DNA from: Geodermatophilus sp. DF01-2
Lineage (GTDB): Bacteria > Actinomycetota > Actinomycetes > Mycobacteriales > Geodermatophilaceae
Assembly (NCBI RefSeq): GCF_004571065.1
Contig: NZ_SPQN01000035.1
Coordinates: forward strand, 1-38,899
DNA length: 38,899 nucleotides
Reading direction: 5' to 3'
Both the position numbers and the translations under genes were made by a program. Positions 32,212-38,899 of the stretch are shown here, piece by piece. Numbering within the stretch: position 1 is the stretch's first letter; each line of letters begins with the position of its first letter. The notes beneath the pieces were generated by a model. That model made no database searches, was not told the DNA's origin, and saw nothing but the letters and a program-made list of their open reading frames with translations.

Positions 32212-32606
32212 GCATGTCTCCCCGAGGCGTGCCAGCCGCCGGGTCCCGGGCGCAGGGGCGTCCGGTGGGCGTCCCCGAACGAGGCCCAGGCGCCGACCGG
32301 GGTCGGCCGGCGGCGGGGGCGCCGCTGCGACAGCGCGGCGACGACGACGGTGAGTGCGGCGAGCTCCTCGGCGGTGGGCTCGCCCTTGACGACCCGCAGG
32401 AGCGGGGGTGCTCCCGGTGGCGTTCCGTGGCCGCGAGGAGCGGGGCCCGGTGGGTCCCCGACGAGCGGAAGGACCCCGTCCTCCCCACCCTTCGCGAGCT
32501 CAGGGTGGGACCCGGGACGGGGCCGGGGCTCCGCGGCGGCCGGGGACGGCACCTGGCCGCGGTGCCGTCCGGAGGACGGCGGTGTCACGGACGGTGTCGT
32601 CCTCAC
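32208..32606 (-). CDS. accE: Acyl-CoA carboxylase epsilon subunit with N-terminal extension
   Basis: A small subunit that stabilises the actinobacterial AccA-AccD complex. The recognisable epsilon core is [20 protein letters not shown] at about residues 69-88, followed by a basic Arg/Pro stretch and GAW. The GTG at 32606 overlaps the accD stop (GTGA), and the stop overlaps the maf start (ATGA). The product is 132 residues, with about 66 residues before the core that are Pro/Gly-rich. Part of that extension is encoded by a strongly palindromic DNA element (32474-32522), which looks like an inserted dispersed repeat kept in frame. An internal start nearer the core is possible but would break the overlap with accD. 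Confidence 0.85.
   Translation of the reverse strand: MRTTPSVTPPSSGRHRGQVPSPAAAEPRPRPGSHPELAKGGEDGVLPLVGDPPGPAPRGHGTPPGAPPLLRVVKGEPTAEELAALTVVVAALSQRRPRRRPTPVGAWASFGDAHRTPLRPGPGGWHASGRHA
32474..32522. repeat. Palindromic element inside the accE coding sequence
   Basis: An outer stem CCCCGTCC (32474-32481) with GGACGGGG (32515-32522) encloses an inner stem CCCACCCT (32484-32491) with AGGGTGGG (32502-32509) and a ten-base loop containing TCGCGAGCTC. The nested symmetry resembles dispersed palindromes that I associate with Geodermatophilaceae genomes. It is translated as a Pro/Gly/acidic linker. Confidence 0.75.
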
Positions 32607-34228
32607 AGCGGGATGTTCCCGTGCTTCTTCGGCGGCAGCGTCTGGCGCTTGTTGGCCAGCAGGCGCAGCCCCTTGGTGATCTCGATGCGGCTCTCCGACG
32701 GTCGGATCACCTGGTCGACGTACCCGCGGTCGGCGGCGATGTACGGCGACAGCAGCGCGTCCTCGTACTCGGTGATCAGCTCGGCCCGGCGGGCGTCGGG
32801 GTCGCTCGCGTCGGCGAGCTCGCGCCGGTAGAGGATGTTCACCGCGCCCTGGGCGCCCATCACGGCGATCTGCGACGTCGGCCAGGCGAGGTTGAGGTCG
32901 GCGCCGAGGTGCTTGGAGCCCATGACGTCGTAGGCGCCGCCGTAGGCCTTGCGGGTGATCACGGTGATCTTCGGGACGGTGGCCTCGGCGTAGGCGTAGA
33001 TCAGCTTCGCGCCGCGGCGGATGATCCCCTCCCACTCCTGGGAGGTCCCGGGCAGGAAGCCGGGGACGTCGACGAAGGTCAGCACCGGGATGTTGAAGGC
33101 GTCGCAGGTGCGGACGAAGCGCGCCGCCTTCTCGCTGGCGTCGATGTCGAGGGTACCGGCGAACTGGGTGGGCTGGTTGGCCACGACGCCGACCGGCCGG
33201 CCCTCGACCCGGCCGAAGCCGACGACGATGTTCGGCGCGAACAGCGGCTGCACCTCGAGGAACTCGCCGTCGTCGAGGACGTGCTCGATGACGGTGTGCA
33301 TGTCGTAGGGGGTGTTGGCCGAGTCCGGGATGAAGCTGTCGAGCTCGCGGTCGGCGTCGGTGACGCCGTCGTGCGAGGTGTCGGCCGGGGGCACCTCGAC
33401 GGCCGGCAGCGGGTCGAGGTTGTTGCTCGGCAGGTAGGAGAGGAGCGCCTTGACGTAGTCGAGGGCGTCGGCCTCGTCCTCGGCCAGGTAGTGCGCGACG
33501 CCCGACTTGGTGTTGTGGGTCCGGGCGCCGCCGAGCTCCTCGAGGGTGACGTCCTCGCCGGTGACGGTCTTCACCACGTCCGGGCCGGTGATGAACATCT
33601 GGCTGGTCTGGTCGACCATCACGATGAAGTCGGTGAGCGCGGGGGAGTAGACGTGGCCGCCGGCCGCGGCGCCCATCACCAGCGAGATCTGCGGGATGAC
33701 ACCGGAGGCGTGCACGTTGCGCCGGAAGATCTCGCCGTAGAGGCCGAGGGAGACCACGCCCTCCTGGATCCGCGCGCCGCCGCCCTCGTTGATCCCGATG
33801 ACCGGGCAGCCGTTGCGGATGGCCAGGTCGAGGACCTTGACGATCTTCTCGCCGTAGACCTCGCCGAGGCTGCCGCCGAAGACGGTCACGTCCTGGGAGA
33901 AGACGCAGACCGGGCGCCCGTCGACGGTTCCGTACCCGGTGACGACGCCGTCGCCGAAGGGCCGGCGGGCGTCCATCCCGAAGTTCGTGGAGCGGTGTCG
34001 GGCGAACTCGTCGAGCTCGGTGAACGACCCCGGGTCCAGCAGCGCCTCGATCCGCTCGCGGGCGGTCATCTTGCCCGCGGCGTGCTGCTTCTCGACCGCG
34101 CGCTCGGAGCCCGCGTGGGTGGCCTCCTGCACGCGCCGCTCGAAGTCCGCCAGCTTGCCGGCGGTCGTGTGGATGTCGATGTCGCCCGGGACGGAGTCCC
34201 CGGCGCTCTCCAGTTCAGCCGCGCTCAC
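32603..34228 (-). CDS. accD: Acyl-CoA (propionyl-CoA) carboxylase beta subunit, AccD5-like
   Basis: The carboxyltransferase subunit transfers CO2 from carboxybiotin to the alpha carbon of an acyl-CoA. The 541-residue protein has the crotonase-like double domain: GGGARIQEG, the oxyanion-hole glycines in [26 protein letters not shown]-type sequence, and [15 protein letters not shown] near the C-terminus, ending KKHGNIPL like PccB/AccD5 proteins. The GTG at 34228 has a GAGGAGAG ribosome binding site. The open frame extends upstream through the shared leader without a stop, so a longer form from GTG 34306 cannot be excluded. It is coupled to accE by GTGA and divergent from birA. With mutAB in the window, propionyl-CoA is the likeliest substrate. 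Confidence 0.93.
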   Translation of the reverse strand: MSAAELESAGDSVPGDIDIHTTAGKLADFERRVQEATHAGSERAVEKQHAAGKMTARERIEALLDPGSFTELDEFARHRSTNFGMDARRPFGDGVVTGYGTVDGRPVCVFSQDVTVFGGSLGEVYGEKIVKVLDLAIRNGCPVIGINEGGGARIQEGVVSLGLYGEIFRRNVHASGVIPQISLVMGAAAGGHVYSPALTDFIVMVDQTSQMFITGPDVVKTVTGEDVTLEELGGARTHNTKSGVAHYLAEDEADALDYVKALLSYLPSNNLDPLPAVEVPPADTSHDGVTDADRELDSFIPDSANTPYDMHTVIEHVLDDGEFLEVQPLFAPNIVVGFGRVEGRPVGVVANQPTQFAGTLDIDASEKAARFVRTCDAFNIPVLTFVDVPGFLPGTSQEWEGIIRRGAKLIYAYAEATVPKITVITRKAYGGAYDVMGSKHLGADLNLAWPTSQIAVMGAQGAVNILYRRELADASDPDARRAELITEYEDALLSPYIAADRGYVDQVIRPSESRIEITKGLRLLANKRQTLPPKKHGNIPL

Positions 34229-34306
34229 GCATCTCTCCTCGCCGGCGCTCGTCAGCCGCGTTCGCGGCGCTGCTGTGCCCGTGTGCGAGCTCGCACGCTC
34301 GCTCAC
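34229..34306 (-). promoter_or_regulatory. accD leader element carrying the ribosome binding site
   Basis: On the minus strand the leader opens with GTGAGCGAGCGTGCGAGC (34306-34289) and closes with GACGAGCGCCGGCGAGGAG (34253-34235), six bases before the accD GTG. The same two blocks precede mutA. The spacer between them is 35 bases here and 23 there. Unlike at mutA, the leader frame runs into accD without a stop. Confidence 0.55.
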
Positions 34307-34314
34307 GAGTTCCG

Positions 34315-34321
34315 TAGCGTA
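34315..34321. promoter_or_regulatory. Overlapping divergent -10 elements of birA and accD
   Basis: On the plus strand TAGCGT (34315-34320) lies six bases before the birA GTG, which suggests a leaderless transcript. On the minus strand TACGCT (34321-34316) lies nine bases before the accD leader element. The two hexamers overlap by five bases, so both promoters could not be occupied at once. Confidence 0.4.
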
Positions 34322-34326
34322 GGGGA

Positions 34327-35160
34327 GTGCCCGAACCGTCGCCGTCCCCCTCCGCGGCCTCCTCCCGGGCACCTCTCGACGGCCCGGCGCTCGCGGCCGC
34401 GCTGACGGCCGACAGTGCCCTGTGGCGCTCGCTCGAGGTCGTCGGCGAGATCGGCTCGACCAACGCGGCCCTGGTGGCCGCTGCGGCCGACGACGCGCCC
34501 GAGGGCACGGTGCTGGTCGCCGAGCACCAGGCGGCCGGCCGCGGCCGGCTGGACCGCGTCTGGACCTCCCCGCCGGGCGCGGGCATCACCGTCTCGTTCC
34601 TGCTGCGGCCCGACGTCCCGAGCGCCCGCCGGGGCTGGCTGCCGCTGCTCACCGGGGTCGCGCTGGCCGAGGCGGTGGGCGAGGTGCCCGGCGTGCGGGC
34701 CTCGCTCAAGTGGCCCAACGACCTGCTCGCCCCGGACGGCGCCAAGCTCGCCGGCATCCTCGCCGAGGCGATGACGGCACCCACCCCGCCCGCCGTGGTC
34801 ATGGGCGTGGGGCTCAACGTCTCGACGCGCGCCGACGAGCTCCCGCAGACGGGTACCTCGCTGGTGCTGGTGGCCGGGCGTCCGGTCGACCGGGCGGCGG
34901 TGCTGCTGCAGTTCCTGCGCGGCTTCGAGCGGCGCTACCTGGCCTGGGTGCAGGCGCTGGGCGACCCGGTCGCCAGTGGGCTGGCCCGCGACTACCTCGC
35001 GTGGTGCTCGACGGTGGGGGCGGCGGTCGTCGTCTCGCTGCCGGACGACTCGACCCTCGAGGGGGTGGCCGAGTCGGTCGACTGGGACGGCCGGCTCGTC
35101 GTCCGGACGCGGGAGGGTGTCGTGGAGCTCGCCAGCGGCGACGTGCGACACGTGCGGTGA
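34327..35160 (+). CDS. birA: Biotin-[acetyl-CoA-carboxylase] ligase BirA (no DNA-binding domain)
   Basis: Activates biotin with ATP to biotinyl-AMP and attaches it to the carrier-domain lysine of AccA. The 277-residue protein has the family motifs GSTNAAL, the GRGRLDR biotinyl-AMP loop and KWPNDLL with the catalytic Lys, and a small C-terminal domain ([18 protein letters not shown]). There is no N-terminal helix-turn-helix, so it is a class I ligase without repressor function. It is divergent from accD and probably transcribed leaderless from TAGCGT at 34315. A hairpin follows the stop. Confidence 0.94.
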   Translation: MPEPSPSPSAASSRAPLDGPALAAALTADSALWRSLEVVGEIGSTNAALVAAAADDAPEGTVLVAEHQAAGRGRLDRVWTSPPGAGITVSFLLRPDVPSARRGWLPLLTGVALAEAVGEVPGVRASLKWPNDLLAPDGAKLAGILAEAMTAPTPPAVVMGVGLNVSTRADELPQTGTSLVLVAGRPVDRAAVLLQFLRGFERRYLAWVQALGDPVASGLARDYLAWCSTVGAAVVVSLPDDSTLEGVAESVDWDGRLVVRTREGVVELASGDVRHVR

Positions 35161-35163
35161 CAC

Positions 35164-35183
35164 TGTCGTCCTGCCGGACGACA
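35164..35183 (+). terminator. Hairpin after birA
   Basis: TGTCGTCC and GGACGACA form a perfect eight-base stem with loop TGCC, beginning three bases after the birA stop. The remaining gap to the next gene (35184-35317) shows only a candidate -10, CATCCT at 35306-35311, six bases before that gene's GTG. Confidence 0.5.
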
Positions 35184-35317
35184 CCGCGGCCAGGAGCCGT
35201 TCCCGACATGCGTCGAGCCGCTGCGTCGTTCCTCGCGGAGAGCCTCCGGCCCTCCACTCGTCGCGACACCGTGCGCGGGAACCTCTCGCAGCGACCCGGG
35301 TGCGTCATCCTGGTGGG

Positions 35318-35923
35318 GTGCCCTACCCGGACAAGCTGCTCGCCGAGGACGAAGAGGTCGTCCGGCACCTGCACCCGCACTGGCTGACCCTCGCCCGGCC
35401 GGTCCTCGTGCTCCTGCTCGTGGTCGGCGTGGCCTCGTTCGGCGCGGCGCTGGTGCCGGCCGGCCCGCAGCAGGGCACGGTGCGCGCCGTCGTGGCCGGC
35501 GTGGCCCTGCTCGTGGTCGCCCGCACCGTGCTGGGGCCGGTGCTGCGCTGGCGGACGACGCACTACGTCGTCACCACTCACCGGGTGCTGCTCCGGGAGG
35601 GCGTCCTCGCCCGCCGGGGCCGCGACATCGCGCTCTCCCGGGTCGCCGACGTCTCCTACCGGCAGACGCTCGGGCAGCGGCTGGTCCGCTCCGGCACGCT
35701 GACCATCGAGTCCACCGGCGACGGCGCGGCCACCGTGCTCGAGCGGGTCCCCGGCAGCGACGGCGTCCAGCAGCTGCTGGCCCAGCTGATCGAGGAGGAC
35801 GCCGACCGGCGCGGCTGGGAGGGCGGATACGCCCGTGGCCCGGTGGGCTGGGAGCCGGCCGGGGACCAGGACGGCTGGGCGCCCGCGGACCGGGCGACGG
35901 AACATCGCACCACGCGGCTCTGA
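35318..35923 (+). CDS. PH domain-containing membrane protein (bPH2, YdbS-like)
   Basis: A 201-residue integral membrane protein. Two adjacent hydrophobic segments (about residues 25-47 and 54-75) are followed by a bacterial pleckstrin-homology-like domain: HYVVTTHRVLLREGVLARRGRDIALSRV, then the SGTLTIESTG strand. A soluble Trp/Gly/Asp-rich tail ends the protein. The GTG at 35318 is preferred because CATCCT stands six bases upstream, in the same position as the other presumed leaderless promoters; the GGTGGG between them could alternatively be a close ribosome binding site. The family is widespread but of unknown function. It follows birA on the same strand, as a related gene does in Mycobacterium tuberculosis. 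Confidence 0.85.
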   Translation: MPYPDKLLAEDEEVVRHLHPHWLTLARPVLVLLLVVGVASFGAALVPAGPQQGTVRAVVAGVALLVVARTVLGPVLRWRTTHYVVTTHRVLLREGVLARRGRDIALSRVADVSYRQTLGQRLVRSGTLTIESTGDGAATVLERVPGSDGVQQLLAQLIEEDADRRGWEGGYARGPVGWEPAGDQDGWAPADRATEHRTTRL

Positions 35924-35992
35924 CCCTTTCTCCGGGCGCGGTGTGACTGGTCCGTTCCGGCGTGCCTGGGCAGTTCTGTCGGTACCCCGACC

Positions 35993-35998
35993 TACCTT
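35993..35998 (+). promoter_or_regulatory. Candidate -10 element for sbcDC
   Basis: TACCTT is followed by eight bases and the sbcD ATG, with no ribosome binding site between, so initiation would give a leaderless or nearly leaderless mRNA. Confidence 0.4.
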
Positions 35999-36006
35999 CT
36001 GCGCCC

Positions 36007-37158
36007 ATGCGGCTGCTGCACACCTCGGACTGGCACATCGGCCGCTCCCTGCACGGCGCCGACCTGCTGCGCGAGCAGGAGGCGGTGCTCGGCAGGCTGG
36101 CCGACGTCGTCGTCGCGGAGTCGGTGGACGTCGTGGTCGTCGCCGGTGACGTCTACGACCGCGCGGTGCCCTCCGCCGACGCGACCGGCGTGCTCGACCG
36201 GGTGTTGATGCGGCTCCGCAGTGCGGGGGCGACCGTGGTCCTCACCCCCGGCAACCACGACTCGGCGCGGCGGCTGGCTTTCGGGGCCGGTCTGATGGCG
36301 CGGTCCGGCGTGTACGTGCGCGCGGCGACCGCCGCGCTCGACGAGCCCGTCCTGCTCGGTGACGAGCACGGCGAGGTGGCGGTCTACGGGCTGCCGTACC
36401 TGGAGCCGGAGATCGCCCGGCACGAGCTGGATGTGCCGGGCGCCCGGTCGCACGAGGCGGTCCTCACCGAGGCGATGGACCGGGTGCGCAGCGACCTGTT
36501 CCTCCGTCCCGGCACCCGGTCGGTGGTGCTGGCACACGCCTTCGTGGGCGGGGGGGTGCCCAGCGAGAGCGAGCGCGACATCTGCGTCGGCGGGGTCGAC
36601 CTGGTGCCCGCGCCGGTCTTCGACGGGGTCGACTACGTGGCGCTGGGCCACCTCCACCGGCCGCAGACGATCACCCCGCGGCTGCGCTACAGCGGCTCGC
36701 CGCTGGCCTACTCCTTCGGCGAGGTCGGGCAGGACAAGCAGGTGTGGCTGGTCGACCTCGACGCCGGCGGGCTGGCCGGCGTCCGCGCGCTGCCACTGCC
36801 CACGCCGCGCCGGCTGACCGTGCTCACCGGCACCCTCGCCGAGCTGCTCGCCGACCCCGCCCACGCGGCCGTCGAGGAGCACTTCGTCTCTGCGCGGCTG
36901 ACCGACGACGTCCGCCCGACCGACCCGATGCGCCGGTTGCAGACCCGCTTTCCGCACTGCGTGCACCTGGAGTGGACCGGCGGCACCCGCGGCGGTGACG
37001 GCCGCAGCTACCAGGAGCGCATGCGCGGCCGCAGCGACCTGGAGGTCGCCGGGGAGTTCGTCGCCCATGTCCGCGGCGGGATCGGGATCAGCGACGGCGA
37101 GCGGGAGCTGCTGGTCCGGGCACTGGGTGCCGCGGCCCGCGAGGAGCTGGCCGGATGA
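36007..37158 (+). CDS. sbcD: Exonuclease subunit SbcD (Mre11-like)
   Basis: The nuclease subunit of the SbcCD (Mre11-Rad50-type) complex, which cuts DNA hairpins and processes double-strand breaks. The 383-residue protein opens with HTSDWHIG and contains the metallophosphoesterase motifs AGDVYDR, TPGNHDS, LAHAF and GHLHRPQ, which together bind two Mn2+ ions. The C-terminal capping and coiled region (RSYQERMRGRSDLEVAGEFV) would contact SbcC. The ATG at 36007 directly precedes the conserved motif. It is coupled to sbcC by ATGA. A hairpin-cleaving nuclease is relevant in a genome with many DNA palindromes, although this is only a functional association. Confidence 0.95.
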   Translation: MRLLHTSDWHIGRSLHGADLLREQEAVLGRLADVVVAESVDVVVVAGDVYDRAVPSADATGVLDRVLMRLRSAGATVVLTPGNHDSARRLAFGAGLMARSGVYVRAATAALDEPVLLGDEHGEVAVYGLPYLEPEIARHELDVPGARSHEAVLTEAMDRVRSDLFLRPGTRSVVLAHAFVGGGVPSESERDICVGGVDLVPAPVFDGVDYVALGHLHRPQTITPRLRYSGSPLAYSFGEVGQDKQVWLVDLDAGGLAGVRALPLPTPRRLTVLTGTLAELLADPAHAAVEEHFVSARLTDDVRPTDPMRRLQTRFPHCVHLEWTGGTRGGDGRSYQERMRGRSDLEVAGEFVAHVRGGIGISDGERELLVRALGAAAREELAG

Positions 37159-38899
37159 GGCTGCACTCCCTCTCGCTCACCGCGTTCGGACCGTTCGCCG
37201 GCACCGAGACCGTCGACGTCGACGCCGTCGCCCGCGACGGGCTGTTCCTCCTGTGGGGCCCCACCGGGGCGGGCAAGACGACGCTGCTCGACGCCGTCGT
37301 CTACGCCCTCTACGGCACCGTGCCCGGCGCGCGCGGCGAGGAGAAGCGGCTGCGCAGCGACCACGCCGACGCGGCCATCCGCACCGAGGTGTCCTGCGAG
37401 CTGACCCTTGCCGGCGAGCGGCTGCTCGTCGTCCGCCGGCCGGAGCAGAGCCGCCCGAAGAAGCGCGGCACCGGCGAGACCACCGAGCAGGCCCGGCTCA
37501 CCGTGCAGCGGTGGGACGACGCCGGGTGGTTGCCGGTGAGCACCCGCATCGACGAGGGCTCGGAGTACCTGCGGGCGCGCCTCGGCCTGTCCGCCGAGCA
37601 GTTCTGCCAGGTGGTGCTGCTGCCCCAGGGGGACTTCGCCCGCTTCCTGCGCGCCGAGCCCGAGGACCGCGCCAGGCTGCTGCGCACCCTCTTCGACGTG
37701 GGCCGCTTCGCGCGCGCGGAGGAGTGGCTGGCCGCCGAGCGGCGAGCCGCCGAGGAGTCGTTGCGGGCCGACCGGCACCGGATCAGCACCCTGCTGCACC
37801 GGGTCGCCCAGATCGCCGACGTCGAGGTCCCCGAGGAGTTGGCGCCCGAGCTGGTCGGCGCCCAGCCCGGGGCGTCGGTCGACGCGTGGGTGACCGCGGT
37901 GCGCACCGGGGCCGCCGGCGACCTCATCCGCGCCGCGACGTCCGCGGAGGCGGCCGCCGCGGAGAGCGCACGTGCGGACGAGGAGCTGGCCGCCGCCCGC
38001 GGCCTGGCCGACCGGCACGCCCGGCGCGACCGCGCCCGCCAGGAGCTGGCCCGGCTCACCGCCGAGGAGGAGCAGCTGGTGCTGTTGCGGGCCCGCGCCG
38101 ACGCCGGACGGCGGGCCGAGGCGCTGCGCGACGTCCTGGAGACCGCCGGCCGCACCGCGCTCGCCGCCGAGGCCGCGACCGCTGCCCTGGACGCGGCGCA
38201 CATCGCCTGGGCGCAGGTGGGTCAGAACCGCGACGCGGACACACTTCTGGCCCGGGAGCTGCGCGACCAGGCCGCCGCGGCCCGGGCCCTGATTCCCGAG
38301 GCCGACCGTGCGGCCGGGCTGGCGCGCGAGCTGCCCCGGCTGACCCGGGCCGTCGAGGCGCTCACCGCGCGCTGCGGGAAAGGCGCCCGCGAGGTGGCGG
38401 TCTGGCCGGAGCGCGTCGCCGAGGCGCAGCGCCGGCTCGACGCCGCCCTGGCCGCCGCTGCCCGGCTCCCGGGCCTGACCGCCGTCGCCGACGCCGCCGG
38501 GACGGCGCTGGACGCGGCCACCCGGGCCGAGCGGGTGGCCGCCGACCTCGACGCCGCGCGCGCCGCGGCGGAGACCGCGCGCAGCGCGTGGCTGGATGCC
38601 CGCGAGACCCTGGTCGAGATGCGCACCGCCCGGCTCGACGGCATGGCCGCCGAGCTCGCCGCCGGCCTCGCCTCCGGCGTCGACTGCCCCGTCTGCGGCG
38701 CCACCGAGCACCCGCGGCCGGCCACGCACGACGGTCCCCGCGTCTCCGCGGACGACGAGGAGCGGGCACGGGAGGCCGTCGACGCGGCCGAGGAGCGGGC
38801 CACGGCTGCCCGCCGCGCGGTGGAGGAGCGGGAGCGGGAGCGCGCCGTCCTGCGGGGGCGGGCCGGGGAACTGGCGCCGGCCGAGCTGGCCGCGCGGGC
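37155..38899 (+). CDS. sbcC: Exonuclease subunit SbcC (Rad50-like), N-terminal part; runs off the window
   Basis: The SMC-like ATPase subunit of SbcCD. The frame starts at the ATG overlapping the sbcD stop (ATGA) and stays open for 581 codons to the window end. It begins MRLHSLSLTAFGPFAG, followed by Walker A GPTGAGKTT (about residues 35-43) and the Q-loop region VVLLPQGDFARFLRA. Long Ala/Arg/Glu-rich coiled coil follows to the zinc hook CPVC (Cys511, Cys514) and then the start of the returning coil. The second ATPase half with signature motif and Walker B must lie beyond 38899. The hook position matches a full-length protein of about 1000 residues. Confidence 0.95.
   Translation, partial: MRLHSLSLTAFGPFAGTETVDVDAVARDGLFLLWGPTGAGKTTLLDAVVYALYGTVPGARGEEKRLRSDHADAAIRTEVSCELTLAGERLLVVRRPEQSRPKKRGTGETTEQARLTVQRWDDAGWLPVSTRIDEGSEYLRARLGLSAEQFCQVVLLPQGDFARFLRAEPEDRARLLRTLFDVGRFARAEEWLAAERRAAEESLRADRHRISTLLHRVAQIADVEVPEELAPELVGAQPGASVDAWVTAVRTGAAGDLIRAATSAEAAAAESARADEELAAARGLADRHARRDRARQELARLTAEEEQLVLLRARADAGRRAEALRDVLETAGRTALAAEAATAALDAAHIAWAQVGQNRDADTLLARELRDQAAAARALIPEADRAAGLARELPRLTRAVEALTARCGKGAREVAVWPERVAEAQRRLDAALAAAARLPGLTAVADAAGTALDAATRAERVAADLDAARAAAETARSAWLDARETLVEMRTARLDGMAAELAAGLASGVDCPVCGATEHPRPATHDGPRVSADDEERAREAVDAAEERATAARRAVEERERERAVLRGRAGELAPAELAAR

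Overview
The window is uniformly very GC-rich, makes heavy use of GTG start codons, and packs its genes tightly: eleven adjacent pairs share stop and start bases. It contains an acyl-CoA carboxylase epsilon subunit, LGFP cell-wall repeats and a two-subunit methylmalonyl-CoA mutase. This points to an actinomycete chromosome; Geodermatophilaceae (Blastococcus, Geodermatophilus, Modestobacter) is my best guess. That guess rests on gene content and on dispersed palindromic repeats that look familiar from that family, not on a search. Much of the gene order recalls the Mycobacterium tuberculosis stretch from birA-accD5-accE5-maf-accA3 to lpdA-amidohydrolase-deoD-pmmB, as I remember it, with lineage-specific genes inserted.

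Layout. 115-1118 (minus): a DUF6318-type lipoprotein and an apparently truncated secreted protein. 1482-5828: a tartrate module, with a D-tartrate dehydratase-like enolase-superfamily enzyme (tarD) convergent to a tripartite tricarboxylate transporter operon, tctC-tctB-tctA. 5968-9900 (minus): a fully overlapping four-gene operon of purine nucleoside phosphorylase, uronate dehydrogenase-like enzyme, phospho-sugar mutase and HAD hydrolase. 10010-14610 (plus): an M16-like zinc peptidase, a GNAT acetyltransferase, a GCS2-type carboxylate-amine ligase and an M20 amidohydrolase. 14716-19792 (plus): mutA-mutB-meaB. 19933-20838: an AbiEi/DUF559-type protein bracketed by two copies of a palindromic repeat. 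20952-22945: a gamma-glutamylcyclotransferase-like gene and, divergently, an LpdA-type NAD(P)H-quinone dehydrogenase. 23124-28394: two paralogous secreted metalloproteases in tandem, one with a C-terminal membrane anchor and one with 13 LGFP-type repeats. 28399-34228 (minus): acyl-CoA carboxylase genes accD, accE and accA together with maf and a sulfotransferase. 34327-38899 (plus): birA, a PH-domain membrane protein, sbcD and the first part of sbcC, which runs off the window.

How the genes fit together. BirA biotinylates the AccA carrier domain. AccA, AccD and AccE would carboxylate propionyl-CoA to methylmalonyl-CoA, and MutAB with its chaperone MeaB would convert that to succinyl-CoA. No methylmalonyl-CoA epimerase is visible here. 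The mutAB and accDE operons share a similar 5' leader that carries the ribosome binding site, which suggests common control or a common repeat origin. The tct/tarD module would import D-tartrate or a similar dicarboxylate and dehydrate it to oxaloacetate.

The most unusual items are: the tandem protease pair with two different surface-anchoring solutions; the palindromic repeats that supply the stop codons of two unrelated genes; a second palindromic repeat translated inside accE; the shared leader; and a set of TANNNT hexamers 6-8 bases before start codons that suggest leaderless transcripts. No rRNA, tRNA, CRISPR array or intact mobile element was seen.
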